A DNA stretch of 64,000 nucleotides from Staphylococcus hyicus (GTDB taxonomy: Bacteria; Bacillota; Bacilli; Staphylococcales; Staphylococcaceae). The first letter of the stretch is position 1. Each line of letters begins with the position of its first letter. Both the position numbers and the translations under genes were made by a program. Location: contig NZ_CP008747.1 in assembly GCF_000816085.1 (NCBI RefSeq), positions 496,001-560,000 of the forward strand, in the 5' to 3' direction. The notes beneath the pieces were generated by a model, which worked only from the letters and a program-made list of their open reading frames with translations, was not told the origin of the DNA and ran no database searches. Shown one piece after another: positions 46,946 through 55,523 of the stretch.

Positions 46946-48082
46946 ATGTCTAATTGGGATAAATCGTTAAAAGCATTATTACAAAATCAAAATGTTCAAG
47001 ATCAAGCGCAATTAGAAAATATGTTAAATACAATGCTTGATCAAGACAGCCCTAATAAATTTATTCATTTATTAGGAGACCCTACAGTTGAAGAATTGAA
47101 GCAACTTTGTAGAAACCACCATATTAAAGGTTATTCAACATTAAAAAAAGAAGGCATTGCTTCTTTACTCTTAACGTCTATCGTTACAGAATCGTATTTT
47201 AATGAAATCGTTCATCAAATGAACGAGGATCAACAACGTTTATTCATTCATACATTAGCGATGAATCAAAATGGAGAATCGATTGAGACAGATATTTCTT
47301 TTCCTGAATCGTTTTTAATTTTTGAAACGGAACGAGATGAAAGAGGGTATCATTTATTATGGATACCTGAAGAAATCATTACTCAAGTTGAAAAATGGGT
47401 TACACAAAACGAGATGCTCAACCATTTTAAATTAGAACAAGATCTTATTGAGGCGGCAACTAATCTATACGGTTTATACTCACTTTCGCAACTTCAACGC
47501 GTTATGACCAAGTACCTCGAAAAGGATTATTCATTACTCGATATTCGGAAGTTGTTAAGACGTTTGACGCGTTTAATGCCGAATACCCGAAATTTCATCG
47601 TAGGCGAAGGATATATTACGAGTGTAGGATTGGAACTCGAACCAGATGAGTATCATCATTTCTTAAAAGATGCAAAATATTATGAGCCAGAAAAGTTAAA
47701 AGATATGTTGTATTATCAGACGCATGTGTTCGGTTTAGATGATGAAACCTATTTTAACTTTGTCTCATGGTTGTCAAAAAATATTAGAGAAGATAATAAA
47801 CTTAACGCGACGGTTGAAGGGCTTACTGTCGAATTACTGACAATGATGAAACATGCGATTGAATATAATATGGTTGCTGATGTCATGTATTCACTGGTAC
47901 AAGATGGTATTTTACGAAAACGTGTCGAACAAACAGCTGTAAATAAAGTGAAACCAGTCTATATGAAGATGCGCAATTGGATTTATCATGGGTATACGTT
48001 TGAAGAATATATGCATAAGATTGATCAAGAAGAACGAAACAAACAGCGTAATGTTATTGATTTCAACAATATTAAAAAATAA
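46946..48082 (+). CDS. Conserved hypothetical protein with a SAP/Rho-N-like segment
   Basis: A 378-residue soluble protein I cannot assign. Residues about 45-75 (DPTVEELKQLCRNHHIKGYSTLKKEGIASLLL) look like a SAP or Rho N-terminal helix-extended-helix module, which in other proteins binds nucleic acid. The rest is helix-rich and acidic, with many leucines and no membrane span or catalytic motif. It has its own ribosome site (AGGTGA) and a long hairpin after the stop. It is monocistronic. The nucleic-acid link is inference. Confidence 0.6.
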   Translation: MSNWDKSLKALLQNQNVQDQAQLENMLNTMLDQDSPNKFIHLLGDPTVEELKQLCRNHHIKGYSTLKKEGIASLLLTSIVTESYFNEIVHQMNEDQQRLFIHTLAMNQNGESIETDISFPESFLIFETERDERGYHLLWIPEEIITQVEKWVTQNEMLNHFKLEQDLIEAATNLYGLYSLSQLQRVMTKYLEKDYSLLDIRKLLRRLTRLMPNTRNFIVGEGYITSVGLELEPDEYHHFLKDAKYYEPEKLKDMLYYQTHVFGLDDETYFNFVSWLSKNIREDNKLNATVEGLTVELLTMMKHAIEYNMVADVMYSLVQDGILRKRVEQTAVNKVKPVYMKMRNWIYHGYTFEEYMHKIDQEERNKQRNVIDFNNIKK

Positions 48083-48090
48083 TATATAGT

Positions 48091-48139
48091 TAAACACTTT
48101 TATCTTTCTTGAGCGAATCTCGTTAGATAAAAGTGTTTA
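48091..48139. terminator. Long perfect hairpin after the hypothetical gene
   Basis: A 15-bp perfect stem (TAAACACTTTTATCT, 48091-48105, with AGATAAAAGTGTTTA, 48125-48139) starting 8 bases past the stop codon. No T-run follows, but the stem itself ends in TTTA, so it could act as a terminator or RNA-stability element. Confidence 0.55.
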
Positions 48140-48331
48140 ATGGTTACATAGAAAAAGTTATGGCTTTGAGACGTTTACAAGGAGGCGCATATGCGAAAAT
48201 ATGTATAATTTCTATTAATTTAAAGAGATTAGAACATTTTCAGATGTAAGAATTATCTGAAAAAGGTATCTTTTCATCATTTTTCGTGGTATAACATGTA
48301 TAAGGCAAGAAGGGGATAAGGGGTGAAATGG

Positions 48332-48589
48332 ATGCTGAAAAAATTTGTATTGTTATTTGTTGCTTTAGTCATTTCGACAACGATTGCTGAAAACCTTTTA
48401 ATTGCAGGTACGTGGCAATACCTTTTCATGCAATCTATTTCGTTAAGTATCATTATTTTCTTTATTTATCATTATATCGTGTTTACAGTAAAGCATCAGC
48501 AAACGGATAAGAACCATGTTGAGCAACCACATACACATATACAACATCAAAAGACGTATAATCATCGTTTACTAAAAAAAGATAAATAA
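48332..48589 (+). CDS. Small membrane protein of unknown function
   Basis: An 85-residue protein with two hydrophobic segments (about 4-25, FVLLFVALVISTTIAENLLIAG, and 30-50, FMQSISLSIIIFFIYHYIVF) and a short histidine- and lysine-rich cytosolic tail (HVEQPHTHIQHQK...HRLLKKDK). The tail has seven histidines in about 35 residues, which could bind metal, though this is speculation. ATG 48332 follows AAGGGGTG; GTG 48323 overlaps that site. I do not recognise a family. Confidence 0.55.
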   Translation: MLKKFVLLFVALVISTTIAENLLIAGTWQYLFMQSISLSIIIFFIYHYIVFTVKHQQTDKNHVEQPHTHIQHQKTYNHRLLKKDK

Positions 48590-48591
48590 TT

Positions 48592-48690
48592 AAAAGTACC
48601 CGCAGTCATGTACGGAGCGCTTTAAGTTAGCGTTCACCGTTCAACTTTAGGAGATGTCCATCCTCTTGTCGACATACGGGTACTTTTATT
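48592..48690. terminator. Bidirectional long-loop hairpin between convergent genes
   Basis: AAAAGTACCCG (48592-48602) and CGGGTACTTTT (48677-48687) are perfect 11-bp arms around a 74-base loop that can itself fold. The plus side ends in TTTTATTTTT. It separates the small membrane protein gene from sdaAA. Confidence 0.6.
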
Positions 48691-48691
48691 T

Positions 48692-49591
48692 TTATGAGAA
48701 AACTTGTTCTTGGCTAGAGCTGCCAAAGATTTTTTCTTTAATAGCTTGACCTGTTGGCGTGCCGGCCAAACCACCGATACCAGTTTCGCGTAAGGATGCA
48801 GGAAGGTTACGTCCGACTTTATCCATTGCCATAATTACTTCGTCTACTGGAATTCGACTTTCAACCCCGGCTAATGCTAAGTCAGCGGAAATTAAGCCAT
48901 TTCCTGAACCGATGGCATTTCGCATGACACATGGGATTTCGACTAAACCTGCTACAGGGTCACAAACGAGACCTAATAAGTTACTTAAACTAATGGCTAT
49001 CGCATGCCCAGCTTGTGCAGGCGTACCGCCAAATGTTTCTACGGCAGCAGCAGCGGCAATCGCTGATGCTGTACCGACTTCTGCTTGACAGCCTCCTGTT
49101 GCACCAGCGACGGATGCGTTATTGGCAATAATCATTCCGCACATCGAGGCTGCAAATAGAAATTGAATCATTTGATTATTGTCTAAATGATGTGTTTTTT
49201 CTAATTTAAATAGGACGCCCGGAATCGTACCTGATGAACCGGCTGTAGGTGTTGCACAAATGATACCCATAGCTGCATTCACTTCATTTGTAGCAATCGC
49301 ACCTTGGACAGCAGAAATCATATCATGACCAGAGAGTGCTTGATGGGTCTCGTTATATTTTGCTACTTTAATGGCATCTTGACCTGTGTAACCTGTAACA
49401 CTTTTAACACCTTCGCCTGTTGAGCCTTTTTCCACAGCATCACGCATAGTATCTAAATTAAGCTGCATCAAACCAAATACTTCTTCACGTGAAAGACCAC
49501 GTGTGACCATTTCATGTTCAATCATAATTTCTGAAAATGTTTTTGAATGTGTTTCAGCGTATTCGATTAATTCCTTCATTGAATCAAACAT
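48692..49591 (-). CDS. sdaAA: L-serine ammonia-lyase, iron-sulfur-dependent, alpha subunit
   Basis: Deaminates L-serine to pyruvate with a [4Fe-4S] cluster. The 299-residue alpha subunit shows CATPTAGSSGTIPG, SVAGATGGCQAEVG and GLVCDPVAGLVEIPCVMRNAIG, which carry the cluster cysteines of the family, and the C-terminal GRNLPASLRETGIGGLAGTPTG. GGAGGA precedes the ATG, 15 bases after sdaAB. It is the last gene of a three-gene operon. Confidence 0.94.
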   Translation of the reverse strand: MFDSMKELIEYAETHSKTFSEIMIEHEMVTRGLSREEVFGLMQLNLDTMRDAVEKGSTGEGVKSVTGYTGQDAIKVAKYNETHQALSGHDMISAVQGAIATNEVNAAMGIICATPTAGSSGTIPGVLFKLEKTHHLDNNQMIQFLFAASMCGMIIANNASVAGATGGCQAEVGTASAIAAAAAVETFGGTPAQAGHAIAISLSNLLGLVCDPVAGLVEIPCVMRNAIGSGNGLISADLALAGVESRIPVDEVIMAMDKVGRNLPASLRETGIGGLAGTPTGQAIKEKIFGSSSQEQVFS

Positions 49592-49606
49592 GTCGATTCC
49601 TCCAGA

Positions 49607-50284
49607 CTATTGTATATATGAAAATTGTAAATTTGTATATTTTTGACGTATTTCTTCTAATAGTTCTTTTTTGATTGCTTTATTTAAATGTAAAGCGAGC
49701 AGGCAACGTCCTTGATTCATCGTTTTAATTTCCTCATTTATGTCAACACTTTTATCGACAAGGTCGTTAATTAAATGGTTGATTTGTGACATATCGCATT
49801 CTCCATCAATCACTAATAAGTTCGGTGTATGAGATAATAAAATGCACATTCCATTCACATGAATGCTTTTTACTTTAAATGCGCCACCACCAATGGAAAT
49901 TCCATTTAGTTCTACATGACGGTCGCCTTTATCGATAATGATAAGCGCACAGTTTGGATGTTCGCCAAGACTCGTTCCTTTTTCTTCTATAAATTCAAAC
50001 GGAATATCTTGATCACGTGCGATAGTCGTAGAAGTCTTAATACGCGCATCAAAAGTGCTGAATCCTAATAAACCACCAATAATCGCTAAATCGGTACCAT
50101 GACCTTTGTGTGTTTCTGCAAATGATTCGTAATAATGAACGCGTATACGGTCGGGTGTATCGCCTAATACTGCTCGGGCCGCTTGTCCAATTTTAACAGC
50201 GCCGGCTGTATGTGAACTTGAAGGACCCATCATAACTGGGCCAATCACATCAAACGCACTTTGATAATCTTTTGTACGTGCCAT
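49607..50284 (-). CDS. sdaAB: L-serine ammonia-lyase, iron-sulfur-dependent, beta subunit
   Basis: Partner of sdaAA, 225 residues. SAFDVIGPVMMGPSSSHTAGAVKIGQAAR is the signature beta-subunit motif, followed by KGHGTDLAIIGGLLGF. The C-terminal part resembles an ACT-like regulatory region (HVNGMCILLSHTPNLLVIDGECD). It lies 14 bases after the PfoR-like gene, with the same order as in S. aureus. Confidence 0.93.
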   Translation of the reverse strand: MARTKDYQSAFDVIGPVMMGPSSSHTAGAVKIGQAARAVLGDTPDRIRVHYYESFAETHKGHGTDLAIIGGLLGFSTFDARIKTSTTIARDQDIPFEFIEEKGTSLGEHPNCALIIIDKGDRHVELNGISIGGGAFKVKSIHVNGMCILLSHTPNLLVIDGECDMSQINHLINDLVDKSVDINEEIKTMNQGRCLLALHLNKAIKKELLEEIRQKYTNLQFSYIQ

Positions 50285-50298
50285 AAGTTTTCACTCCT

Positions 50299-51330
50299 TT
50301 AATTCACTTGTTTCGAAAGTTTAGGTGTATTTAAATTTAAACCAATTTGTTTTTTGTTTATAAATGTTCCGATGATATAGCTGAGTACAATACTGATGAT
50401 TGCAACGACAACGATTGTAATAACAGTAGACAGGGCATCATTAAATCCTAAAGCGACGATTGGACCGGCAATTGGAGTTGCCATTCCGGGTTGGTTAACA
50501 ACGATACCCATATACGTAATGAAAAGGCCATTGACCATACCTACGATTGCATTCGTGCCGTATAGTTGAACCGGGTATTTCGCAATAATATCAATTTGTG
50601 TGAGCGGTTCAATTGCAACCGCAAAGGCTTTACCAGGATTACCGATTTTCAATTTTCTAAACATGACGAAATTGACAAACGAACTGCCCATACAACCGAG
50701 CGCGCCAATTGCCATTGGGATACCAGTGAGTCCAAGTAAACTTGTAAACACCATAGAACTTAATGGTGTCATACCGACGACAGGGACGATAGCACCAATT
50801 ACAAGCGCTAATGCATATGGATTATTGTCACCAACTGCTGTTACAGCGGTACCAATTTGTTTAAGTACTGCGATAACACTTGGAGATACAATAAGTGCGA
50901 TGCCGTACGTCACTGCTGGAGATAATAAAATGACTAAAATTAAATCTAAACCTTCAGGTACTTTCTTTTCGAGATACTTAATTCCAAATCCAACGAAGTA
51001 TGCTGCAATAAATGCTGGAAGTAATTTAAAATCATACAGGACAAGTCCAGTTAAAACCGCAAATACAGGATTCACGCCAAATTTTAAACACGTCAAAATA
51101 CCCACAGCGACACCACTTAAACTCCCTGCAATATCTCCTAATTTTGTAAAGTAATCAATATGGAATACGCCACCAATCGCATATTTTAAAAATGCTTCAG
51201 GCAAAAAAGTAGCACATGCTGCTCCCGATAACGCTTGTAAGCTGACTTTGCCATTAGGGGCGAACTTTAGAAACAAAGTCATAGCGAGTAAAACAACGAG
51301 CAATGTTCCAATACCTAAAATAAAATCCAT
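50299..51330 (-). CDS. PfoR-like / PTS EIIC-type membrane protein (paralogue 2, serine operon)
   Basis: A 343-residue integral membrane protein, glycine-rich, with about nine or ten helices; first gene of the sdaAB-sdaAA operon. It resembles paralogues at 34.9 and 54.3 kb, with shared positions such as GALGCMGSSFVNF against GMAAGAATIG and a common PLSSM/PVSTV loop. Being in an operon with serine dehydratase makes it a candidate serine or related amino-acid transporter, but that is context only. Two ATGs are adjacent (51333, 51330); GAGGAA spacing favours 51330. Confidence 0.65.
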   Translation of the reverse strand: MDFILGIGTLLVVLLAMTLFLKFAPNGKVSLQALSGAACATFLPEAFLKYAIGGVFHIDYFTKLGDIAGSLSGVAVGILTCLKFGVNPVFAVLTGLVLYDFKLLPAFIAAYFVGFGIKYLEKKVPEGLDLILVILLSPAVTYGIALIVSPSVIAVLKQIGTAVTAVGDNNPYALALVIGAIVPVVGMTPLSSMVFTSLLGLTGIPMAIGALGCMGSSFVNFVMFRKLKIGNPGKAFAVAIEPLTQIDIIAKYPVQLYGTNAIVGMVNGLFITYMGIVVNQPGMATPIAGPIVALGFNDALSTVITIVVVAIISIVLSYIIGTFINKKQIGLNLNTPKLSKQVN

Positions 51331-51362
51331 CATCTTTCCTCTTCTTTCATTAATAGCTTTTT

Positions 51363-51417
51363 AATAAGCGCGCTTATTTCCCAAATCAAATATTAGCTCT
51401 TTTTGAAAGCGTATGCA
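51363..51417. promoter_or_regulatory. Palindromic operator and cre-like site before the serine operon
   Basis: AATAAGCGCGCTTATT (51363-51378) is a perfect 16-base palindrome 33 bases upstream of the start. TGAAAGCGTATGCA (51404-51417) matches cre with one deviation. Both lie in the likely promoter of the minus-strand operon. Confidence 0.5.
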
Positions 51418-51930
51418 ACAGCGATAAAATGATGTTTCTAGGCTTAATTATTCTTTTTGAATAGTATTGTTAAAGAATTTATAGATATTGTGAAAAAATG
51501 ATCTTGTTAAATCCCATCACACCGCAACGCTTCGACGCTTTTTCACATTAAAGGAATAAAATAACAAAATATTTTTTATTAAAATGACATATTTGTGACC
51601 TTTAAAAGTTTTAATTATATTAATTTTCTGAAATAAATAAAATCGTTTTAAATGGTAAATTGTTACGCGTGGAGGAGGTGGGAGGGCAAAAAGTTTTGAA
51701 CTTACATTATTTTTTATTCCATTTTGATTCAGGGTGAAAGGATTAGAATTATAAAAAGAATAGCAATATCATTTTTAAAAATGAACGTAAAAGAGGGAAT
51801 AGAGGGTGGGATGAAAGATATTATTTACAGGATTGGTCATGAATCGCTTGCGTTCAATGTGGTTTTCATGATGCGTTTATGTCATCAAACTAATACTGTT
51901 ATCGCACATTCTCAAGATTAAAATGATATA
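51418..51930. other. Intergenic region between the serine operon and aldA
   Basis: AT-rich. Frames here (for example 51724-51921 plus) lack a convincing ribosome site or sequence character, and I do not call them genes. No riboswitch recognised. Confidence 0.4.
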
Positions 51931-51937
51931 TAAAGTA

Positions 51938-51977
51938 TAGCCAACAAAGTTCACTGACAAATGAATATTGTTGGCTA
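51938..51977. repeat. Dispersed palindrome, copy F
   Basis: TAGCCAACAAAGTTCA (51938-51953) pairs with TGAATATTGTTGGCTA (51962-51977) with one mismatch. It lies about 100 bases past the aldA stop codon on the minus strand. Confidence 0.75.
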
Positions 51978-52079
51978 CGTTGATTAATGGCGATACTGCA
52001 TCTAGCCATTTTTAGTTGGAAGCGGTGATGATATCATAGCGCGTACGCCGATATACTACACATCGTTTTAATAAAATGA

Positions 52080-53567
52080 TTAATATAACCCTTTTGGTGC
52101 ATTACTAATATCGATATAAATATTTTTAATTTGTTGGTAATTGGCAATCGCGTCTTTATATGTTTCACGACCAATACCAGATTTTTTATAACCACCAAAA
52201 GGTGCGCCTTCTGGAACTTGGTTATATGTGTTAATCCATACGCGCCCTGTGCGTATATTTTTAGCGATGTGAAGTGCTCTGTTGATATTTGATGAGAATA
52301 CGCCGCCTGCAAGTCCATATTCAGAATCGTTAGCAATCCTAATCGCTTCTTCATCATTTTTTATTTTAATAATTGTAAGCACAGGACCGAATATTTCTTC
52401 TTGTGCAAGTTTATTATTGTTGTCTTTAAGTTCAATGATTGTAGGTTGAAAGAAGTGGCCTTGATCCATACCGTTTTCTGTTATGCGTTTACCGCCTACT
52501 AATATATTGGCATCGTGTGATTTTGCATAATCGATATAACTTTCAATCTTTTCTATTTGGTCTTTTCCTGTTTGTGAACCCATTTGTGTACGCATATCTA
52601 ATGGATCACCGACTTTAATCTTTTTAAAGGCTTGTACGAGTTTAGAGACAAACGTATCATATATTTTTTCATGTACAAGTAATCGTGAGCCAGCACTACA
52701 TACTTCACCTTGGTTGAAAAGAATGCCGAGTTGACTTCCTTCTAATGCGACGTCTTGATTGGCATCATCTAAAATAATATTCGCACTTTTACCACCAAGT
52801 TCTAAAGTTGTAGGAACGATACGTTTAGCACCTGCATCAGCGACTTGGTAACCGACCTCTGTAGAGCCAGTGAACGACAATTTATCAACACCATCATGAT
52901 TGAAAATAGCATTCCCGGATTCAGAGCCTTTACCTGTAACCACGTTCACCACACCAGGTGGTAACACGTCTTGGAAGATTTTTGCGGTTTCTAATAAGCT
53001 GACAGGTGTTGATGAAGAAGGTTGGATCACAACTGTATTACCAGCGGCAAGTGCTGGACCTAATTTCCAAGATGCAAGCAACATCGGGAAGTTCCATGCG
53101 ACTACAGCACCAACCACACCAATTGGTTCATGTGTAATTAAACTTAATGTATTGTCATCAATTTGGTTGACTGTACCCTCATCTAAGTCAGTGACACTTG
53201 CGAAGTATTGAAAATGGCGTGCTGCGAATGGAATGTCTATCATAGAAGATTCTCGTAATGCTTTACCAGTGTTAATACTTTCAATTGTTGCTAGACGGTC
53301 TTTATTGTCTAAAATGCGTTGACTGATTTCACGCAATAAATCAGAACGTTCTTGTTTTGATTTTCGAGACCATTCAGGAAAGGCGTTTTGTGCGGCTTTG
53401 ACCGCTTTGACCACATCTGATTCGTTGGCTTTAGCAATTTTCGTGATTGTTTCACCCGTGGCAGGGTTTTGTACACTTAAGTATTCGCCCGACGCGGGTT
53501 TCACAAATTCCCCATTAATGAATAAATCGTATTGCTCTGAAATGTAATCTTTAACTACTATTGACAT
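52080..53567 (-). CDS. aldA: NAD-dependent aldehyde dehydrogenase (AldA type)
   Basis: A 495-residue class I/II aldehyde dehydrogenase, close by eye to S. aureus AldA. Cofactor and active-site motifs are [34 protein letters not shown], the glutamate in [10 protein letters not shown] (about 255) and the nucleophilic cysteine in [10 protein letters not shown] (about 289). [25 protein letters not shown] and the C-terminal [14 protein letters not shown] are also typical. It could oxidise aldehydes from keto-acid decarboxylation or amino-acid breakdown. AAAGGGG precedes the ATG. A minus-strand terminator-like hairpin lies 150 bases upstream. Confidence 0.9.
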   Translation of the reverse strand: MSIVVKDYISEQYDLFINGEFVKPASGEYLSVQNPATGETITKIAKANESDVVKAVKAAQNAFPEWSRKSKQERSDLLREISQRILDNKDRLATIESINTGKALRESSMIDIPFAARHFQYFASVTDLDEGTVNQIDDNTLSLITHEPIGVVGAVVAWNFPMLLASWKLGPALAAGNTVVIQPSSSTPVSLLETAKIFQDVLPPGVVNVVTGKGSESGNAIFNHDGVDKLSFTGSTEVGYQVADAGAKRIVPTTLELGGKSANIILDDANQDVALEGSQLGILFNQGEVCSAGSRLLVHEKIYDTFVSKLVQAFKKIKVGDPLDMRTQMGSQTGKDQIEKIESYIDYAKSHDANILVGGKRITENGMDQGHFFQPTIIELKDNNNKLAQEEIFGPVLTIIKIKNDEEAIRIANDSEYGLAGGVFSSNINRALHIAKNIRTGRVWINTYNQVPEGAPFGGYKKSGIGRETYKDAIANYQQIKNIYIDISNAPKGLY

Positions 53568-53713
53568 ACTTTCAGCCCCTTTATTTATCTATTTAAAATT
53601 AGGTCTTGCTTAATAAAAAGTTTAACGTTAACATTATTTTGAGTAAACTCATATGACTTATTCGGAAAATGTTCACTATTGAATGCGCGTTTTGCAACAT
53701 GTGCTTTTTAGCG

Positions 53714-53746
53714 CAAAAAAGCTCCTCTACAATGATGTAAAGGAGC
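53714..53746 (-). terminator. Minus-strand terminator-like hairpin upstream of aldA
   Basis: AGCTCCT (53719-53725) and AGGAGCT (53740-53746) plus inner TACA/TGTA pairing, followed on the minus strand by six T. It is upstream of aldA, so it could end a minus-strand short RNA or attenuate the aldA leader. Confidence 0.5.
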
Positions 53747-53836
53747 TTCGTATGGGGTGGAATTAAACAATAGCGCGAATATATTGTTTTAATTCCTATT
53801 CAACTTTTCATTGGGGAAAAATTGAAAGACTCATGT

Positions 53837-54221
53837 TTGAAAATGACTGACTTTCATCTGTATAAAGGTATTGTGTGAGACACAATGCCTTTAAGAGATA
53901 CAATTTTTAACCAAAAATATGTACCTTCTTGACATTATAAAGCGTTTTCAGATGTTTGTAAACAGTAATTATTACGATTCACTACATAGTCAATCTTAAG
54001 TCTTAGACCAAAAACAATCTCACGTCCGATGTGAATCATTAAAGGAAAGGTTAAAGTAATGTTAGAACAGTTAACCAACATATTTCCCAATCATAACTGT
54101 TCAATCCCTATTAAGATAAAACATACACCCCTAAAGTATTATCTGATAGACCTCCTTTATGAAAGTAGGACTAAAGTTGATTAAAACGTGTACTGTGTCC
54201 CCGCGCAGTGCACGTTTTTGA
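53837..54221 (+). ncRNA. Candidate non-coding RNA region between aldA and the third PfoR-like gene
   Basis: TTGAAA, 18 bases, TATAAA (53861-53866) could start plus-strand transcription near 53873. A strong hairpin AAAGGTATTGTGT/ACACAATGCCTTT follows (about 53864-53893). Another TTGACA (53929-53934) is followed at once by a cre-like ATAAAGCGTTTTCA (53937-53950). A terminator stem AAAACGTGTACTG/CAGTGCACGTTTT (54183-54195 with 54206-54218) ends the region, and no coding frame feeds it. The boundaries are guesses. Confidence 0.35.
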
Positions 54222-54337
54222 TTTCAATTGCAATATTGTTTCAATTTAAAAGTACGTCCTTTATTAAAGTGTTCTATGTTAATATATAACGTGTATAGCG
54301 ACACAATACAAATTTTCTTCGAGGGAGACATAGAAAG

Positions 54338-55354
54338 TTGAAAAAATTATTGCATCGTTGGTTTATCGAAGGTTTAAGTTATATGACACTAGGTTTGTTT
54401 AGTTCATTAATTATTGGCTTAATTTTAGAAACAATAGGTAAACAAACATTGTTTCCACAGTTAGATTTAAACTTTTTAGTAGAAATTGGTAATGTTGCCA
54501 AAGGGCTAACAGGAGCGGCTATTGGTGCAGCTATGGCATACGGTTTTAAATGTAAACCGCTTGTCATCTTTTCAGCGCTTATTGTAGGTATGATGGGATA
54601 TACGACGTTTGCAGGTGGTGCAGTCGGTGCTTTTTTGGCCACTTTAATTGTCGCAGAACTGAGTCGTATGTATGCGAGTAAAACAAAAGTGGATATTATC
54701 GTTACACCGATGCTTACACTAATAATTGGTGGTGCCGTTGCTAAATTTTTAGGTCCGATTTTAAATGAAATGATGAAAGCGATAGGTAAGCTGATTATTG
54801 CTGCAACAGATCAACAACCCTTACTCATGGGGATAATCGTCGCAGTTATTTTCGGTTTATGTCTAACAGCGCCAATTTCAAGTGCTGCATTAGCATTAAT
54901 GCTCGATTTATCAGGGCTTGCTGCAGGTGCGGCTACAATAGGATGTGCATGTCAAATGGTTGGTTTTGCTGTCATGGGCTACAAAGATAATGGGGTAAGC
55001 GGCTTAATTTCGATTGGTATTGGCACAAGTATGCTGCAAGTCCCTAACATCATTTTAAAACCACTGCTATTAATCCCGCCGACAGTGGCAAGTGCACTCA
55101 TAGCGCCGATAATGACAGTATTTTTCCCTATGGTAAATAATGCGGCAGGTGCTGGCATGGGTACAAGTGGCTTTGTCGGTCAAATAATGACAGTGCACAC
55201 AATGGGAAGTTCATTACATACGTGGGTGTTAATAGGTATTTTTCATTTCTTATTACCAATTGTCCTCACATGGTTGATATATCATTTTATGACGAAACGT
55301 CAATGGATTAAACCTGGAGATCAAACGTTACGCACAGTCGAAGCGCGTAATTAA
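54338..55354 (+). CDS. PfoR-like / PTS EIIC-type membrane protein (paralogue 3)
   Basis: A 338-residue polytopic protein with about nine or ten helices. It has the paralogue motifs LTAPISSAALALMLDLSGLAAGAATIGCACQMVGFAVM and NAAGAGMGTSGFVGQI. No PTS phosphorylation domain is attached. The only plausible start is TTG 54338, ten bases after GAGGGAG. It is followed, after 170 bases, by a DASS carboxylate/sulfate symporter. Substrate unknown. Confidence 0.65.
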   Translation: MKKLLHRWFIEGLSYMTLGLFSSLIIGLILETIGKQTLFPQLDLNFLVEIGNVAKGLTGAAIGAAMAYGFKCKPLVIFSALIVGMMGYTTFAGGAVGAFLATLIVAELSRMYASKTKVDIIVTPMLTLIIGGAVAKFLGPILNEMMKAIGKLIIAATDQQPLLMGIIVAVIFGLCLTAPISSAALALMLDLSGLAAGAATIGCACQMVGFAVMGYKDNGVSGLISIGIGTSMLQVPNIILKPLLLIPPTVASALIAPIMTVFFPMVNNAAGAGMGTSGFVGQIMTVHTMGSSLHTWVLIGIFHFLLPIVLTWLIYHFMTKRQWIKPGDQTLRTVEARN

Positions 55355-55523
55355 CACGTCACGATTCAAATGAATTTGCTACGGTTAACATCACTGTCAC
55401 AAAACATAAACTTTTTAATTATACAACAAATGTAAAAAATTTGTGAATGTTTTAACATAAATGACGCATCCACCCCTTTTATTGATACACTTAAAGTGAT
55501 TTTAATAAAGGGGGTTGTTTTCT

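Noticed and set aside
51724..51921. A 65-codon plus-strand frame between the serine operon and aldA
   Set aside because: No adequate ribosome site, low-complexity basic sequence, and no recognisable motif; it lies in an AT-rich gap next to palindrome copy F.
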